Assembly (NCBI RefSeq): GCF_002080045.1 | Contig: NZ_MUIN01000016.1 | Coordinates: 50,404-114,403 of the forward strand | Origin: Pseudomonas sp. Bc-h | GTDB lineage: Bacteria > Pseudomonadota > Gammaproteobacteria > Pseudomonadales > Pseudomonadaceae | Reading direction: 5' to 3' | Length of the DNA stretch: 64,000 nucleotides | Part shown: positions 8,153 to 17,583 of the stretch, one piece after another | Numbering within the stretch: position 1 is the stretch's first letter | Layout: each line of letters opens with the position of its first letter | The notes under the pieces: model-generated | What the model was told of the DNA's origin: nothing | The model's input: the letters and a program-made list of their open reading frames with translations, nothing else | The model's database searches: none | Program-made: the position numbers and the translations under genes

Positions 8153-8224
8153 GCTCCCTTAGTTCAATGGATAGAATAAGCCCCTCCTAAGGGTTAGATG
8201 CTGGTTCGACTCCAGCAGGGAGCA
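8153..8224 (+). tRNA. tRNA-Arg(CCU)-like, CCA not encoded
   Basis: A complete 72-nt cloverleaf can be drawn: acceptor GCTCCCT/AGGGAGC, D-arm GTTC/GAAT, anticodon stem AGCCC/GGGTT with loop CTCCTAA (anticodon CCU), T-arm GCTGG TTCGACT CCAGC. The base after the acceptor is A and then ATAC, so CCA is not encoded, unlike the three tRNA genes at 3.5-4.0 kb. It would read the rare codon AGG. The sequence differs from the usual Pseudomonas tRNA-Arg(CCU) as I remember it (GTCCTCTTAGTTAAATGG start), so it may be an acquired extra copy. Confidence 0.75.
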
Positions 8225-8617
8225 ATACCCATGGCCTGCTCAAGGCATGGCGGCTACGGATTCCCTCGGGGCATCCCTCCGGATGCCACCCCGACACGCC
8301 GGACGATAAATTCCTGATACCCCCCAAAAGCTTCCAGACAGTCCCGGCCACGTCGTGGTCCAGGTGAACTTGCGCTATACCTATTGAAGTTAATCACTGG
8401 CAAGAGTGGAAACAATCCGGTGGCTCAACACCTCTACTAATGGCAAGGGCACATGCAAAGTGCACCCTATTCATTAGTTACCTATCCATTCTCTGCTTTG
8501 CTGCAAAGGCGCGGTCTTCCTTTAACGCAAGCGGATGAGTTTTCTGTTGTCAGGGGGCGCAGCTATCGGAGGAGGAACTTGCAGAGACCGTTCGCGTCTG
8601 CCGAACAGGGAGAACCC
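8225..8617. other. Intergenic region downstream of tRNA-Arg(CCU)
   Basis: 393 bp. It contains a hairpin GGCATCC/GGATGCC (8270-8287) and the leader of the DUF3302 gene. An open frame in phase with DUF3302 extends to 8453 but has no SD and no family support. No integrase or attachment-site repeat was seen. Confidence 0.4.
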
Positions 8618-8989
8618 ATGCTGGACTACTTCGCTCTTGGGCTATTGATCTTCGTAGGCATCGTACTTTTCTATGGGATTATCGTATTGCACGATATCCC
8701 TTATGAGATTGCTGTGCATCGTAATCACCCCCATCAAGATGCAATCCATGCAACCGGATGGGTAAGCCTGTTTACGCTGCATGCGCTTTGGCCGTTTTTA
8801 TGGATCTGGGCGATGTTGTATCGAGAGGACAGGGAGTGGGGGTTCGGTGATGGAAAATCCCCCCGCAGTCATGTCGTGCATCTTGAGCAGCAGGTCGCGG
8901 ATTTGCAGCGTCGGCTCGACAGGCTTGAAGGCGGGGGGACTCCCACGCCATCGGCGCCGGAGTCATATGACGATGGTGTGGGTATCTGA
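8618..8989 (+). CDS. DUF3302 inner-membrane protein (YiaW-like)
   Basis: 123 residues. Two membrane helices (about 4-24 and 46-66) flank the conserved polar segment HDIPYEIAVHRNHPH, followed by a charged tail with a short coiled coil (VVHLEQQVADLQRRLDRLEGG). E. coli YiaW is the same type and is likewise paired with an HlyD-like YiaV. GGGAGAA stands upstream of the chosen ATG. Its stop is 3 bases before the next ATG, so the pair forms an operon. It is presumed to be an envelope export accessory; substrate unknown. Confidence 0.85.
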   Translation: MLDYFALGLLIFVGIVLFYGIIVLHDIPYEIAVHRNHPHQDAIHATGWVSLFTLHALWPFLWIWAMLYREDREWGFGDGKSPRSHVVHLEQQVADLQRRLDRLEGGGTPTPSAPESYDDGVGI

Positions 8990-8992
8990 ATC

Positions 8993-9952
8993 ATGGATCT
9001 TCTACTCATCCTCACCTACGCCGCGTTCTGCATTGCGTTATTCAAGATATTCCGTATACCACTTAATAAATGGACGGTGCCGACAGCGGTGTTAGGCGGC
9101 GTCGTTCTTATTGGCGCGCTTATTTTCACGATGAACTACAACCACCCCTACTCGGAGGTGGCGCGTTCCTATTTCGTTTCTGTGCCCGTCATTCCGGTTG
9201 TCAGTGGTTTGGTGGTCGAAGTTCCTGTGCAATCCAACCAACTCCTGGCCAAAGGCGATGTGCTTTTTCGCATTGACCCTACACCCTTTGAAAACCGCAT
9301 GAAGTCGATCAAGGCACAGTTGGTCGCCGCAAAAGGGGACTTGTATCGCATCAGAGAATTGATCAGGCGAAACTTCGGAACCCAGCGTGAACTGGAAGCG
9401 GCTATTGCCAGGACGGACGATCTACAGGCTCAACTGGCTAATGCGCAGTTCGAACTGGACAACACGGTTGTCCGGGCGCCGAGCAAAGGCTTTGTCACCC
9501 ATGTAGCGCTACGCCCCGGGGTGATGGCGACCAAATTGCCGCTGCGGCCCTCAATGATTTTTATCCCTGATGAGGGCCAGTATTTCGCAGCCTGGATGCG
9601 GCAGAACAGCCTATTGCGTCTGTCGGTTGGAGATGAGGCGGAGGTAGCGTTCGATGGCATCCCTGGCAAGGTTTTCGAAGGACGGGTGAAAAGTGTCATT
9701 GCAGTGATCGCCGAGGGGCAGGTTCAGCCATCCGGCACCTTGATCGGTTTTACCGGTTCGCCACCCGCCGGACGTGTGCCGGTGATCATCGAGATCACCG
9801 ATCCCGACTATGCGCAATACAGCAAACAGATGCCCGGTGGCTCGTATGGTCAAGCTGCGCTGTACAGCAAACACTTTCATCACATCGCTGCGATGCGCAA
9901 GATTCTGCTACGCATGTCCGCCTGGATGAACTACATCTTCCCGTTTCATTGA
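8993..9952 (+). CDS. HlyD/YiaV-type membrane fusion protein
   Basis: A 319-residue periplasmic adaptor. One or two N-terminal membrane helices (about 2-20 and 28-48) precede the barrel-sandwich start (VPVIPVVSGLVVEVPVQSNQ), a short alpha-hairpin (about 105-155), the second lipoyl half (VVRAPSKGFVTHVALRPG) and a beta-barrel with GDEAEVAFDGIPG. It is shorter than E. coli YiaV (~378), mainly in the helical hairpin. With the DUF3302 partner it may handle efflux of small aromatic or dye-like compounds; the exporter and outer-membrane parts are not encoded nearby. Confidence 0.85.
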   Translation: MDLLLILTYAAFCIALFKIFRIPLNKWTVPTAVLGGVVLIGALIFTMNYNHPYSEVARSYFVSVPVIPVVSGLVVEVPVQSNQLLAKGDVLFRIDPTPFENRMKSIKAQLVAAKGDLYRIRELIRRNFGTQRELEAAIARTDDLQAQLANAQFELDNTVVRAPSKGFVTHVALRPGVMATKLPLRPSMIFIPDEGQYFAAWMRQNSLLRLSVGDEAEVAFDGIPGKVFEGRVKSVIAVIAEGQVQPSGTLIGFTGSPPAGRVPVIIEITDPDYAQYSKQMPGGSYGQAALYSKHFHHIAAMRKILLRMSAWMNYIFPFH

Positions 9953-10036
9953 GTCGACTTCGGGCTCAGATGCATTGCTGTGGCGCGACCAGCATCAATG
10001 GCGCAGGTCTGCGCCATCGATGCGTGTTGAGGCGGT

Positions 10037-11741
10037 CTATTTCTTGGTGCGCTTGGGTTTGGCGAGCGCTTTTGGCGTTTCGTCGGCTGCGCCTTTCACG
10101 CCCGCGTTTGCCGCTGCATTTTCGGCTGCTTTTGCTGCCGGTGTCGGGACCTTGGCGCCGGTTGCCTCGACGAATCGGTCGTAATACTCCTGGGACAGTT
10201 TGCGTATCGCCTTACCGATATTGGCGTAGTCATATTCGTTGAGGTTGGCCAGCGAAACGCGCCACGAAGGGTGCGGTGTGCCGAATCCTTTGCCTGGCAG
10301 CAGAATCACGCCGGTTTCTTCGGCCAGACGGAACAGCGCCTGATTGGGCTTGAGCTGGCCCAGCATCCACTTGACGAATTCGGCGCCGTGCATCTGTGTC
10401 GCCAGCTCTTCCAGATCGATGAGGTGGTAGTAACGTACCGAGTTGGCGTCGTACGGCAGTGGCAGGCCCAGCTCCCGGTACAGGGCCTCTTTGCGTCTGA
10501 GCACGATGCGTTTCATCTCGGCCTTGTAAGCGCCGGGTTCGTCCATCAGGCAGAACAGTGAGAACAACGTCATTTGTGCCTGAACGGGGGTCGACAAGCC
10601 GGCGGTATGGTTCAGCGCCACTGTGCGGGTGTCGGCCACCAGGCGGTCGATGAATTTGAGCTTTTCGGGCGCCGTGGTGATCGAGCTGTAGCGGTGATTC
10701 AGTTGCTCGCGCTTGGCCTTGGGCAGGGCGGCGATCTTGGCGTCGATGATGTTGTCTTCGTGGGTCGCGACCACGCCCATGCGCCAGCCGGTTGCGCCGA
10801 AGTATTTGGAGAACGAATACACCAGGATGGTGTTGTAAGGGCAAATGGCGCAACAGCGAGACGAAATTGTCGGAGAACGTGGCATACACATCGTCGGTCA
10901 GGATGATCAGATCAGGGCTTTTTTTGACGATTTCGGCGATGTAATGCAGTGTCTCGTGATCGATCTTCACGGAAGGAGGATTGCTCGGATTGACCAGGAA
11001 GAACGCCTTGACCTTGGGATCCAGCAGCTTGTCGAGCTCCTCGTGCGTGAACTGCCATTTGTTGGACTGTGGCGCATCGACCGACAACAGCACCAGGTTG
11101 TAGTCGCTCAGTTGCGGGATTTCGATGTACGGGGTGAAGATCGGCATGCCGAGCGCAATGGTGTCTCCGGCGCTGATGACGTGGTTGGCCTTCAGGCTGG
11201 CGAACAGATAGGTCATGGCCGCCGTCCCGCCTTCCAGCGCGTACATGTCGAAGTTGCCGACGAAGGGGTAGGTGCCAATCATTTCTTCATGGATGTAATT
11301 GCCGACGATGACCTCGCTCATCACCAGCATGCGGTCGGGCACCGGGTAATTGCAGCCAAGAATCGCCTCGCACATTTCATAGATGAAGTCGCCCGCATTG
11401 AGCCCCATCTGGTCGCGAACATAAGACACCGCCGCTTCGATGAAACGCACGCCGGGAACGCTTTCATGTTGTTTGGCGAACAGCTCGAAGCGCGCCTCGA
11501 TCCCCTCTCGTTTCGGAAAGCCGCCGACATGCTGCATGTACATGTAGGAGCGTTCGGCTTCGGTCATGGCAAACAGGCCGAACTGGAAAAAACCATGGCG
11601 TGGCGTGGTCGCCAGGAAGTTGGGGTTGCCACGTCCAGCGTTCAGCATCAGCTGGTTGCTCTGGGCTGCACGCTGCATCAGGGCGTCTTTCAGTTCGAAA
11701 GGGCTCAACAGCGCAAGTTTGTCCGGGTCGCTAAAATCCAT
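10037..11741 (-). pseudogene. aspD: Aspartate 4-decarboxylase, frameshifted
   Basis: PLP enzyme converting L-aspartate to L-alanine and CO2. The first frame (from ATG 11741, SD AAGGAG) runs through NAGRGNPNFLATTP and FFLVNPSNPPS to SDNFVSLL. The correct sequence (AICPYNTILVYSFSKYFGATG, with the PLP lysine in SFSKYFG) continues in another frame up to 10037. One extra base within GCGC at about 10848-10851 explains the switch. Without it the protein would have about 567 residues, including an unusual Ala/Lys-rich tail. This is either a real null allele or a sequencing error. It lies downstream of two aspT-type antiporter genes. Confidence 0.85.
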
Positions 11742-11823
11742 CTCGCTTCTCCTTGACGCATCAATGACAAAGCAAATTGCCAACCTCGTTCAGGTACGCG
11801 CCGGCCACCAAAACATCACCTCT

Positions 11824-13509
11824 TCACATCAGGGCCACAATCAGTGGGCCCAACAACGTCAGAAACACATTCGCCAGCGCGTAGGTAATGGCGAACGGCA
11901 CAGTGGGCACCGTGTTCTCGGCCTTATCCAGAATCTCGCCGAAAGCCGGGTTGGCGCTGCGTGAGCCGCTCAGCGCACCGGCGAAAATCGCGGTGTTGTC
12001 ATAGCGCAGAACGTAGCGTCCGGAGAGCATGGTCAGGATCAACGGCAACACCGTCACCACCACCCCGATGCCAAAAATCAGCAAGCCTTGGTTGGCCACG
12101 GTTTGCACCGCCTGCAGGCCTGAGGAAATCCCCACCACCACCACGAAACCCGCCAGGCCCAGATCCTTGAGGATCTGCACCGCGCCGCTCGGCATTTCGC
12201 CGAAGGATTGGCGGCGCGAGCGGAACCAGCCGAACAGCAGACCCGACAGCAGCGCACCGCCGCCGCTGCCCAGCGTCAGTGGAATGGAGCCGATACGCGC
12301 AGTCAGCAGGCCGATCAGCAGGCCACAGACCAGGCCCGCGCCCATGTACACGAAGTCGGTTTTGGCGCGGGGAACGATGGCGTGGCCTACTTGCTCAACC
12401 ACGCGTTTGACGTCCTGGTCGGCGCCGAACAGCGTCACCACGTCGCCCAGCATCACCACGGTCTCAGGCACCAACGGCATGGCCTTGCCTTGTCGTGAAA
12501 TCTGCGACACGTAGACGCCGTGGCGAACGTCTTGCGCGGCGGCATCGCGAATATCGCCAAAGCTGCGTTTGTTGTACTGAGTATTGGTGATCACCACATC
12601 GCGGCGCTGCATGGTCAACTCCATGCCTTCCACAGCATGCAGCTCAGTCCCCAGTGTTGGCGCGATGGTCACGACAGCGGGGCGTTTGCCGACCACCAGC
12701 ACGATGTCACCCGCTTGCAGCAGCATGTCGGGGCTGGGCTGCAGGATCTGGTTGTCGCGCTTGACGCGCTCGATGGTGATCGCCGCCGCTGTGCTCTGTT
12801 CGATGGCCTCGATGCTGGTGGAGGTGTTGGCAGGCAGCTGGAAAATCCGCCCCACCAGATCCGGCGCTGCGGCCTGCTGGCCCGGCCCGTACATTTGCAC
12901 TCCGGCCTGGGTGGCCGTTTCGGCTTTCAAGGCGTCTTCCTTGATGCTGCGGCCCATGAATTTGGGCAGCACGTTGACGCAGACCAGGATGGCGCCGAAC
13001 GAACCGAACACATAGGTGACCGCGTAGCCGATGGCAACATTGCCCTGAAGGCGCTGGACCTCGTCGGCCGCCAGCCCCAGCCTTGCAATGGCGTCGCCGG
13101 CGGTGCCGATGATGGCCGACTGGGTGAGGGCGCCAGCGGCCACTCCGGCGGCCAATCCCTTGTCGAGATCGAACCACTTGGCCAATACCACCACGGTCAG
13201 CAGACCGCTGATGGAAAGCACGGCCGCGAGGATGATTTCCTTGACCGACTGTTTGCCCAGCGACCTGAAAAAGTCCGGACCACTTTCATAGCCCACGGCG
13301 TAGATGAACAGGGCAAACATCACTGACTTGACCCCGGCATCGATTTCGACGCCCACCTGGCTGACCAGTACTGCCACCAGCAACGAGCCGGCGACGCCCC
13401 CCAGCTGGAACTTGCCGAACTTGATCTTGCCGATGTAGTAGCCCACGGCAATCGACAGAAACAGTGCGATTTCCGGCGACTTGTGGAATAGATCGTGTAA
13501 CCAGCTCAT
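11824..13509 (-). CDS. aspT: Aspartate:alanine antiporter AspT
   Basis: A 561-residue inner-membrane exchanger of the AAE family. Two hydrophobic blocks (about 10-170 and 380-560) flank a cytoplasmic region with two TrkA-C-like domains (about 205-370). The signature FALFIYAVGYESGPDFF and the C-terminal repeat ALSGSRSANPAFGEILD are typical. It imports aspartate in exchange for the alanine made by AspD; with decarboxylation this consumes a proton inside and builds a proton gradient. The ATG at 13509 has GAGGTG upstream; 82 bp separate it from aspD. Confidence 0.92.
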   Translation of the reverse strand: MSWLHDLFHKSPEIALFLSIAVGYYIGKIKFGKFQLGGVAGSLLVAVLVSQVGVEIDAGVKSVMFALFIYAVGYESGPDFFRSLGKQSVKEIILAAVLSISGLLTVVVLAKWFDLDKGLAAGVAAGALTQSAIIGTAGDAIARLGLAADEVQRLQGNVAIGYAVTYVFGSFGAILVCVNVLPKFMGRSIKEDALKAETATQAGVQMYGPGQQAAAPDLVGRIFQLPANTSTSIEAIEQSTAAAITIERVKRDNQILQPSPDMLLQAGDIVLVVGKRPAVVTIAPTLGTELHAVEGMELTMQRRDVVITNTQYNKRSFGDIRDAAAQDVRHGVYVSQISRQGKAMPLVPETVVMLGDVVTLFGADQDVKRVVEQVGHAIVPRAKTDFVYMGAGLVCGLLIGLLTARIGSIPLTLGSGGGALLSGLLFGWFRSRRQSFGEMPSGAVQILKDLGLAGFVVVVGISSGLQAVQTVANQGLLIFGIGVVVTVLPLILTMLSGRYVLRYDNTAIFAGALSGSRSANPAFGEILDKAENTVPTVPFAITYALANVFLTLLGPLIVALM

Positions 13510-13547
13510 GAGCCCACCTCGAATGAATGGATGAAACTGTCTGACGG

Positions 13548-15247
13548 CTATCCGGACTGCATGGAACTGGTCAGTTCGACAATCAAAGGCCCCATCAGGG
13601 GCAGTACGACATTGGAAATCGCGTAGGTGATGGTGTAACCCAGCAATGGCGTGGAGTTGCCGCAGGCGTTCTGGATCGCGCTGAGCGCCGGGGTGCTGCA
13701 CTGCTGTCCGGCGATGGCGCCCAGCAGCACGGGGGCGCTGAGCTTGAGCAGGAAATGACCCGCGAGCAGTGACACCGTGGCCGGCACCACAGCAATGAGA
13801 ACGCCGAGCATCGGCAGCGTGAATCCGTACTGCTTGACCAGTTCGATCGCCTGGGGGCCGGAGGACAGGCCGACGCCGGCAATGAAGCCCGCCAGACCCA
13901 GGTCTTTGAGCAACGCCAGCGCGTCGGGGTTGACCGTGTGCAGGTCAGCGCGGCGAGCGTGATACCAGCCCAGTGCAAGTCCGGTTACCAGTACGCCGCC
14001 GCCGGTTCCGGCAGAGAAAGGAATGCCGCCGATCTTCAGCGTGAAGCTTCCCAGCCAGGTGCCCAATGCGATGCCGAGTCCGATGATGCCGATGTTGCTG
14101 GTGAGGCGGTCGGGCAGCGATTTGCCGATGCGGCTGAGCAGTGGCTCGGAGGTACGGCGCCCGAGCGCCGTTGCATCGTGAATCTGCAAGACGTCCTGCA
14201 GTTGCAGGCGCGTCGCGGGCAGGGCGGGCAAAACCTGATCGCCACGACGAATCGCCGCCACATGAACACCCGCTGGAAGAGGTAACTCTGCCAGCTGCAA
14301 GCCGGCCAGGTCAGGTTCCAGCAGCACGATGTCGTAAGTATCCAGCGCGACCGACAGGGTACTGGTGTCGGCTATTTCGGTGCCCAGCCAGTCCGCCGCT
14401 TCGATCAACGAGCCGCGATAGCCCATCAACAGCACTTGATCGCCTCGGTGCAGCTTGATCGAGGACGACAACGCCAAAGGGTACCCTTTGCGCTTTACCA
14501 GCACGATGCTGCTCTGTTGGCCCAGCCGCTGCTGAACAGCTGCAACACTCTGTCCTGCGGACGTCTCTATGCGATAAGCCCGGCCGACGACAGTGGGCGC
14601 GGCCGACACACCGTCTTGTTCTACGCTGCCGCCCATCGCTGCCCAGAGTTTTTCTGCTTCGCCTTTCAGATCGATGCGCAAGAACAACGGGAACAGTTGG
14701 CTGGTGACAATCACGATAGTGATCAGGCCGCAGATGTACGTGATGGAGTAAGCGGTCACCACATTACTCTGCAAACGGACAATCTCGGTGGCGGGCAAGT
14801 CCAGGCGTGATATGGCATCGGTTGCTGTGCCTACGACCGCGGACTCTGTAGTGGCGCCGGCCATCATGCCCGCCGCAGTGCCAGGGTCCAGGTTCATGAT
14901 TTTTGTCGCCAGTAATACCAGGGCCAGCACGACAATCACTTCAATCAGACAGAACATGCCCATTGAATGCCTTTGGCATTAAGACTGGCAAAGAACTGCG
15001 GGCCGCCGCTATAGCCCAGTGCAAAGATGAACAACATGAAAAAAACATTTTTGATATCTGCATCGACCGAGATATTCAGTTGCCCGATCAGCAGTGCCGC
15101 AACCAGTGTGCCGCACACGCCCCCCAGTTGAATGGGGCCGAGGCGGATCTGCCCGATGGCATATCCGAAAGCCAGCGCTAAAAAGAGTGCCAGCCCAGGC
15201 ACTTGTTGCAGTGCCTGGGTGATAAAGGTGAGCAGTGCTCCGTCCAT
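13548..15247 (-). pseudogene. Second AspT-like antiporter, frameshifted
   Basis: The first frame (15247-14945, MDGALLTFITQ... to NAKGIQ) ends after WACSV. The rest of the family sequence (MGMFCLIEVIVVLALV onward, with the membrane block, TrkA-C domains and GAIAGQQCSTPALSAIQ) runs in the next frame to 13548. Loss of a single base next to CAATGGGC at about 14960 explains it. Undamaged, it would be ~566 residues, a diverged paralogue of aspT beside it and first gene of the operon. The downstream 471-residue part has an in-frame ATG but would lack the first membrane helices. Confidence 0.85.
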
Positions 15248-15607
15248 TTAACATCCCATGTTAGTTGGCGGTGAAAGCGAGTAAGTGGTGGTTTTGAGGG
15301 TGATGCTTTGGGCAGCGCTAGTGCAGAAGACTGATATGAGGGATAGCAGAAGCGTTGCTATTGGACACGCAAGCCGACCAGCGTTAGTGCATTTAGAGGT
15401 CGTGTAGTTGCGCCGAAATTGCAGCCAGAGCGCTGTTTTCCTGAAGTTTACGGCCGGGTTTTCGAGAGCTCGAAATCAAAGGCGGCTTGAGCAATCGTCA
15501 ATGACTCTTCGCTCAATAACTGCGCGCCGATGCCTGGCCAAACGGGGGAGGGTGGCATGCTTGATGACGTGACCGTTTCGGCGCGCAGAACTTTATCGTG
15601 TCAGGCG
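15248..15607. other. Promoter region between aspT-like gene and ohr
   Basis: 360 bp holding the promoter of the leftward asp operon and the 3' side of ohr. No gene, clear terminator or known operator could be identified. Confidence 0.4.
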
Positions 15608-16027
15608 TTAGACCAACGTCACGACCGCATTGATGTTACCCCGCGTCGCCTTCGAATAGGGGCAGGCTTCATGCGCCGCATCGACGACCTTCTGCGCGGT
15701 CTCGCGATCCAGGCCCGGCAGGGAGACATTCAATCGCCCCTGAATCAGATAGCCGCCGGAATTAGTGCCCAGATCCACTTCGGCATCGACAGTGGTGTCG
15801 GCGGGCATCGCGACTTTCATCTTGGCGGTCACGACTCCGATGGCGCCGATGAAGCAGGCCGACCAGCCCGCCGCAAACAGTTGTTCGGGGTTGGTGCCTT
15901 CGCCTTTCGCGCCAGGTGAGGACAGCTTGATGTCCAGACGCTTGTCCGAACTGACAGCAGTGCCATCGCGTCCACCGGCGGTGTGGGTCTTGGCGGTGTA
16001 CAACACTTTTTCCAGATTCTTGTCCAT
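15608..16027 (-). CDS. ohr: Organic hydroperoxide resistance protein Ohr
   Basis: A 139-residue cytoplasmic thiol peroxidase reducing organic hydroperoxides with lipoylated proteins as electron donors. The peroxidatic Cys58 (GWSACFIGAI) and resolving Cys122 (HEACPYSKATRGN) are both present, as is the FAAGWSACF motif separating Ohr from OsmC. AAGGAG precedes the ATG at 16027. No ohrR regulator lies next to it. Full length for the family. Confidence 0.95.
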   Translation of the reverse strand: MDKNLEKVLYTAKTHTAGGRDGTAVSSDKRLDIKLSSPGAKGEGTNPEQLFAAGWSACFIGAIGVVTAKMKVAMPADTTVDAEVDLGTNSGGYLIQGRLNVSLPGLDRETAQKVVDAAHEACPYSKATRGNINAVVTLV

Positions 16028-16142
16028 GTTGTGCTCCTTAACGATAAGTGCGGGCCACGTTGGCTGACGCGGCTTCATGTGTGCCGTCTCCAACAGTAGC
16101 CCGCTTTGTGCAGATATCGAGTTTCGCCAGGCAATCAGCGAC

Positions 16143-16856
16143 TCAGTGGCCGGCGCTTTGGCCGCCGTCGACGTGGAGGATTTCCCCGGTGACGAACGCA
16201 GCGCTGTCCAGATACAGAACCGCGCCGACGATGTCTTCGACTTCGCCCATGTGGCCCATCGGGTGCAGGCTGCCAAGCGCTGCGTGGGTTTCTTCGCCGT
16301 GCATCGGGGTCTTGATGATGCCTGGGGAGACCGCGTTGACACGGATGCCGCGCTTGGCGTACTCGATGGCCAGCGAACGGGTTGCTGCGTTCATGCCGCC
16401 TTTGGTCAGCGACGCGAGCACCGAAGGCACCCCGTCGATGGCGTGGTCGACCAGCGTGGTGGTGATGCTGACGACGTGACCGCCGCCACCCTGTTTTTCC
16501 ATCTGCGCAATGGCGTGCTGCGACATGTGGAAGAAGCTGCCCATGTTGGTGGCCACGGTGTTTACGTAGTCCTCGCGGCTGTACTCGGTGAACGGCTTGG
16601 CGAGAAAGATCCCTGCGTTGTTGACCAAGGTGTCGATGCGGCCAAAACGGGCCACGCCTTCACGGATGATCTTCTCGGCGGTCGCAGGGTCAGCGATGTC
16701 ACCGGCAACGGTGAGGATGTCCGGATCGCTCGATGGCTTGATCGAGCGCGAAGTGGCGATGACCTGGTAGCCGAGTTTGCGGAAACCCGCGACGATACCT
16801 GCGCCCAGACCCTGGGATGCACCGGTGACAATGACGACTTTTTTCGAATGGCTCAT
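16143..16856 (-). CDS. SDR-family protein lacking the catalytic tyrosine
   Basis: 237 residues with a Rossmann fold: TGASQGLGAG (cofactor loop, residues 11-20), NNAGIF (79-84) and VNAVSPGIIKTPM. Ser130 is in VVSITTT, but the YxxxK motif reads ASLTK: Ala148 replaces the general-base Tyr, Lys152 is kept. Reduction by the usual SDR mechanism is therefore doubtful. The spelling VPSVLASLTKGG recurs in a conserved proteobacterial subgroup as I remember it, so it is probably a functional variant rather than decay. Neighbours are redox/stress genes (ohr, DsbA-like). Confidence 0.85.
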   Translation of the reverse strand: MSHSKKVVIVTGASQGLGAGIVAGFRKLGYQVIATSRSIKPSSDPDILTVAGDIADPATAEKIIREGVARFGRIDTLVNNAGIFLAKPFTEYSREDYVNTVATNMGSFFHMSQHAIAQMEKQGGGGHVVSITTTLVDHAIDGVPSVLASLTKGGMNAATRSLAIEYAKRGIRVNAVSPGIIKTPMHGEETHAALGSLHPMGHMGEVEDIVGAVLYLDSAAFVTGEILHVDGGQSAGH

Positions 16857-16926
16857 GATGTGTTCTCACTAAGTTAAAAGATTGATTGGGTAAACGGGTA
16901 GATCAGGTAAACGGTTAAATCAGGCA

Positions 16927-17583
16927 TCAGGCGGCTGCGGACTCGCGTGCCATTTGCCGGATGACTTCTTCGTAGTGCTCGACCGACTGTGATCCGGTCA
17001 CCAGTTGCCGGTCGTTCAGCACCATCGCTGGCACCGAGTTGATACCGCGCTGTTGGTAAAAGCGCTCAAGTTCACGGACTTCGCTGGCGAATTCGCCCTT
17101 GGTCAGCACCTCGCGAGCGCGGTTGCTGTCCAGGCCCACTTCATCGGCCAGGCGCACCAGCGTTTCCTGATCGGCGAGGTTCTGCCCGTCGCTGAAATAC
17201 GCCTTGAGCAATGCTTTCTTCAGAGCGATCTGCAGACCTTCAGCGTTCGCCCAGAACAACAGGCGATGGGCATCGAAGGTGTTGTAGAAGTGACTGCGTT
17301 TTTCCAGGTCGAAGTGAAAGCCGACTTCCAGGCCTCGGGCGACGACCATCTCATTGCGCGAAGCGACCTGATCCGCCGTGCGACCGTATTTGCGCATCAT
17401 GTGCTGGACGGCGTGTTCGCCCTCGGCCGGCATGTCCGGGTTCAACTCGAAGGGTTTGAACGTCAGCTCGACCACCACTTCGCCAGCCAGATTTTCGATG
17501 GCCTGTTCCAGCGCGGTCGCGCCCAGCGCACACCATGGGCAGACGACGTCCGACACGAAGTCGATTTTGACGACCCGGCTCAC
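16927..17583 (-). CDS. FrnE-type DsbA-family oxidoreductase
   Basis: 218 residues, thioredoxin fold with a helical insertion. The active site is CPWC at residues 15-18 (SDVVCPWCALG) and the cis-Pro loop is INSVPAMVLNDR (about 180-190). There is no signal peptide, so it acts in the cytoplasm, like the FrnE/2-hydroxychromene-2-carboxylate isomerase group. Its start codon overlaps the stop of the upstream tautomerase gene, so the two are translationally coupled. Confidence 0.9.
   Translation of the reverse strand: MSRVVKIDFVSDVVCPWCALGATALEQAIENLAGEVVVELTFKPFELNPDMPAEGEHAVQHMMRKYGRTADQVASRNEMVVARGLEVGFHFDLEKRSHFYNTFDAHRLLFWANAEGLQIALKKALLKAYFSDGQNLADQETLVRLADEVGLDSNRAREVLTKGEFASEVRELERFYQQRGINSVPAMVLNDRQLVTGSQSVEHYEEVIRQMARESAAA

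Noticed and set aside
10037..11741. Programmed ribosomal frameshifting as the explanation for split aspD
   Set aside because: No slippery heptamer or strong downstream structure at the junction, and the family is not known to use it. An indel mutation or sequencing error is simpler.
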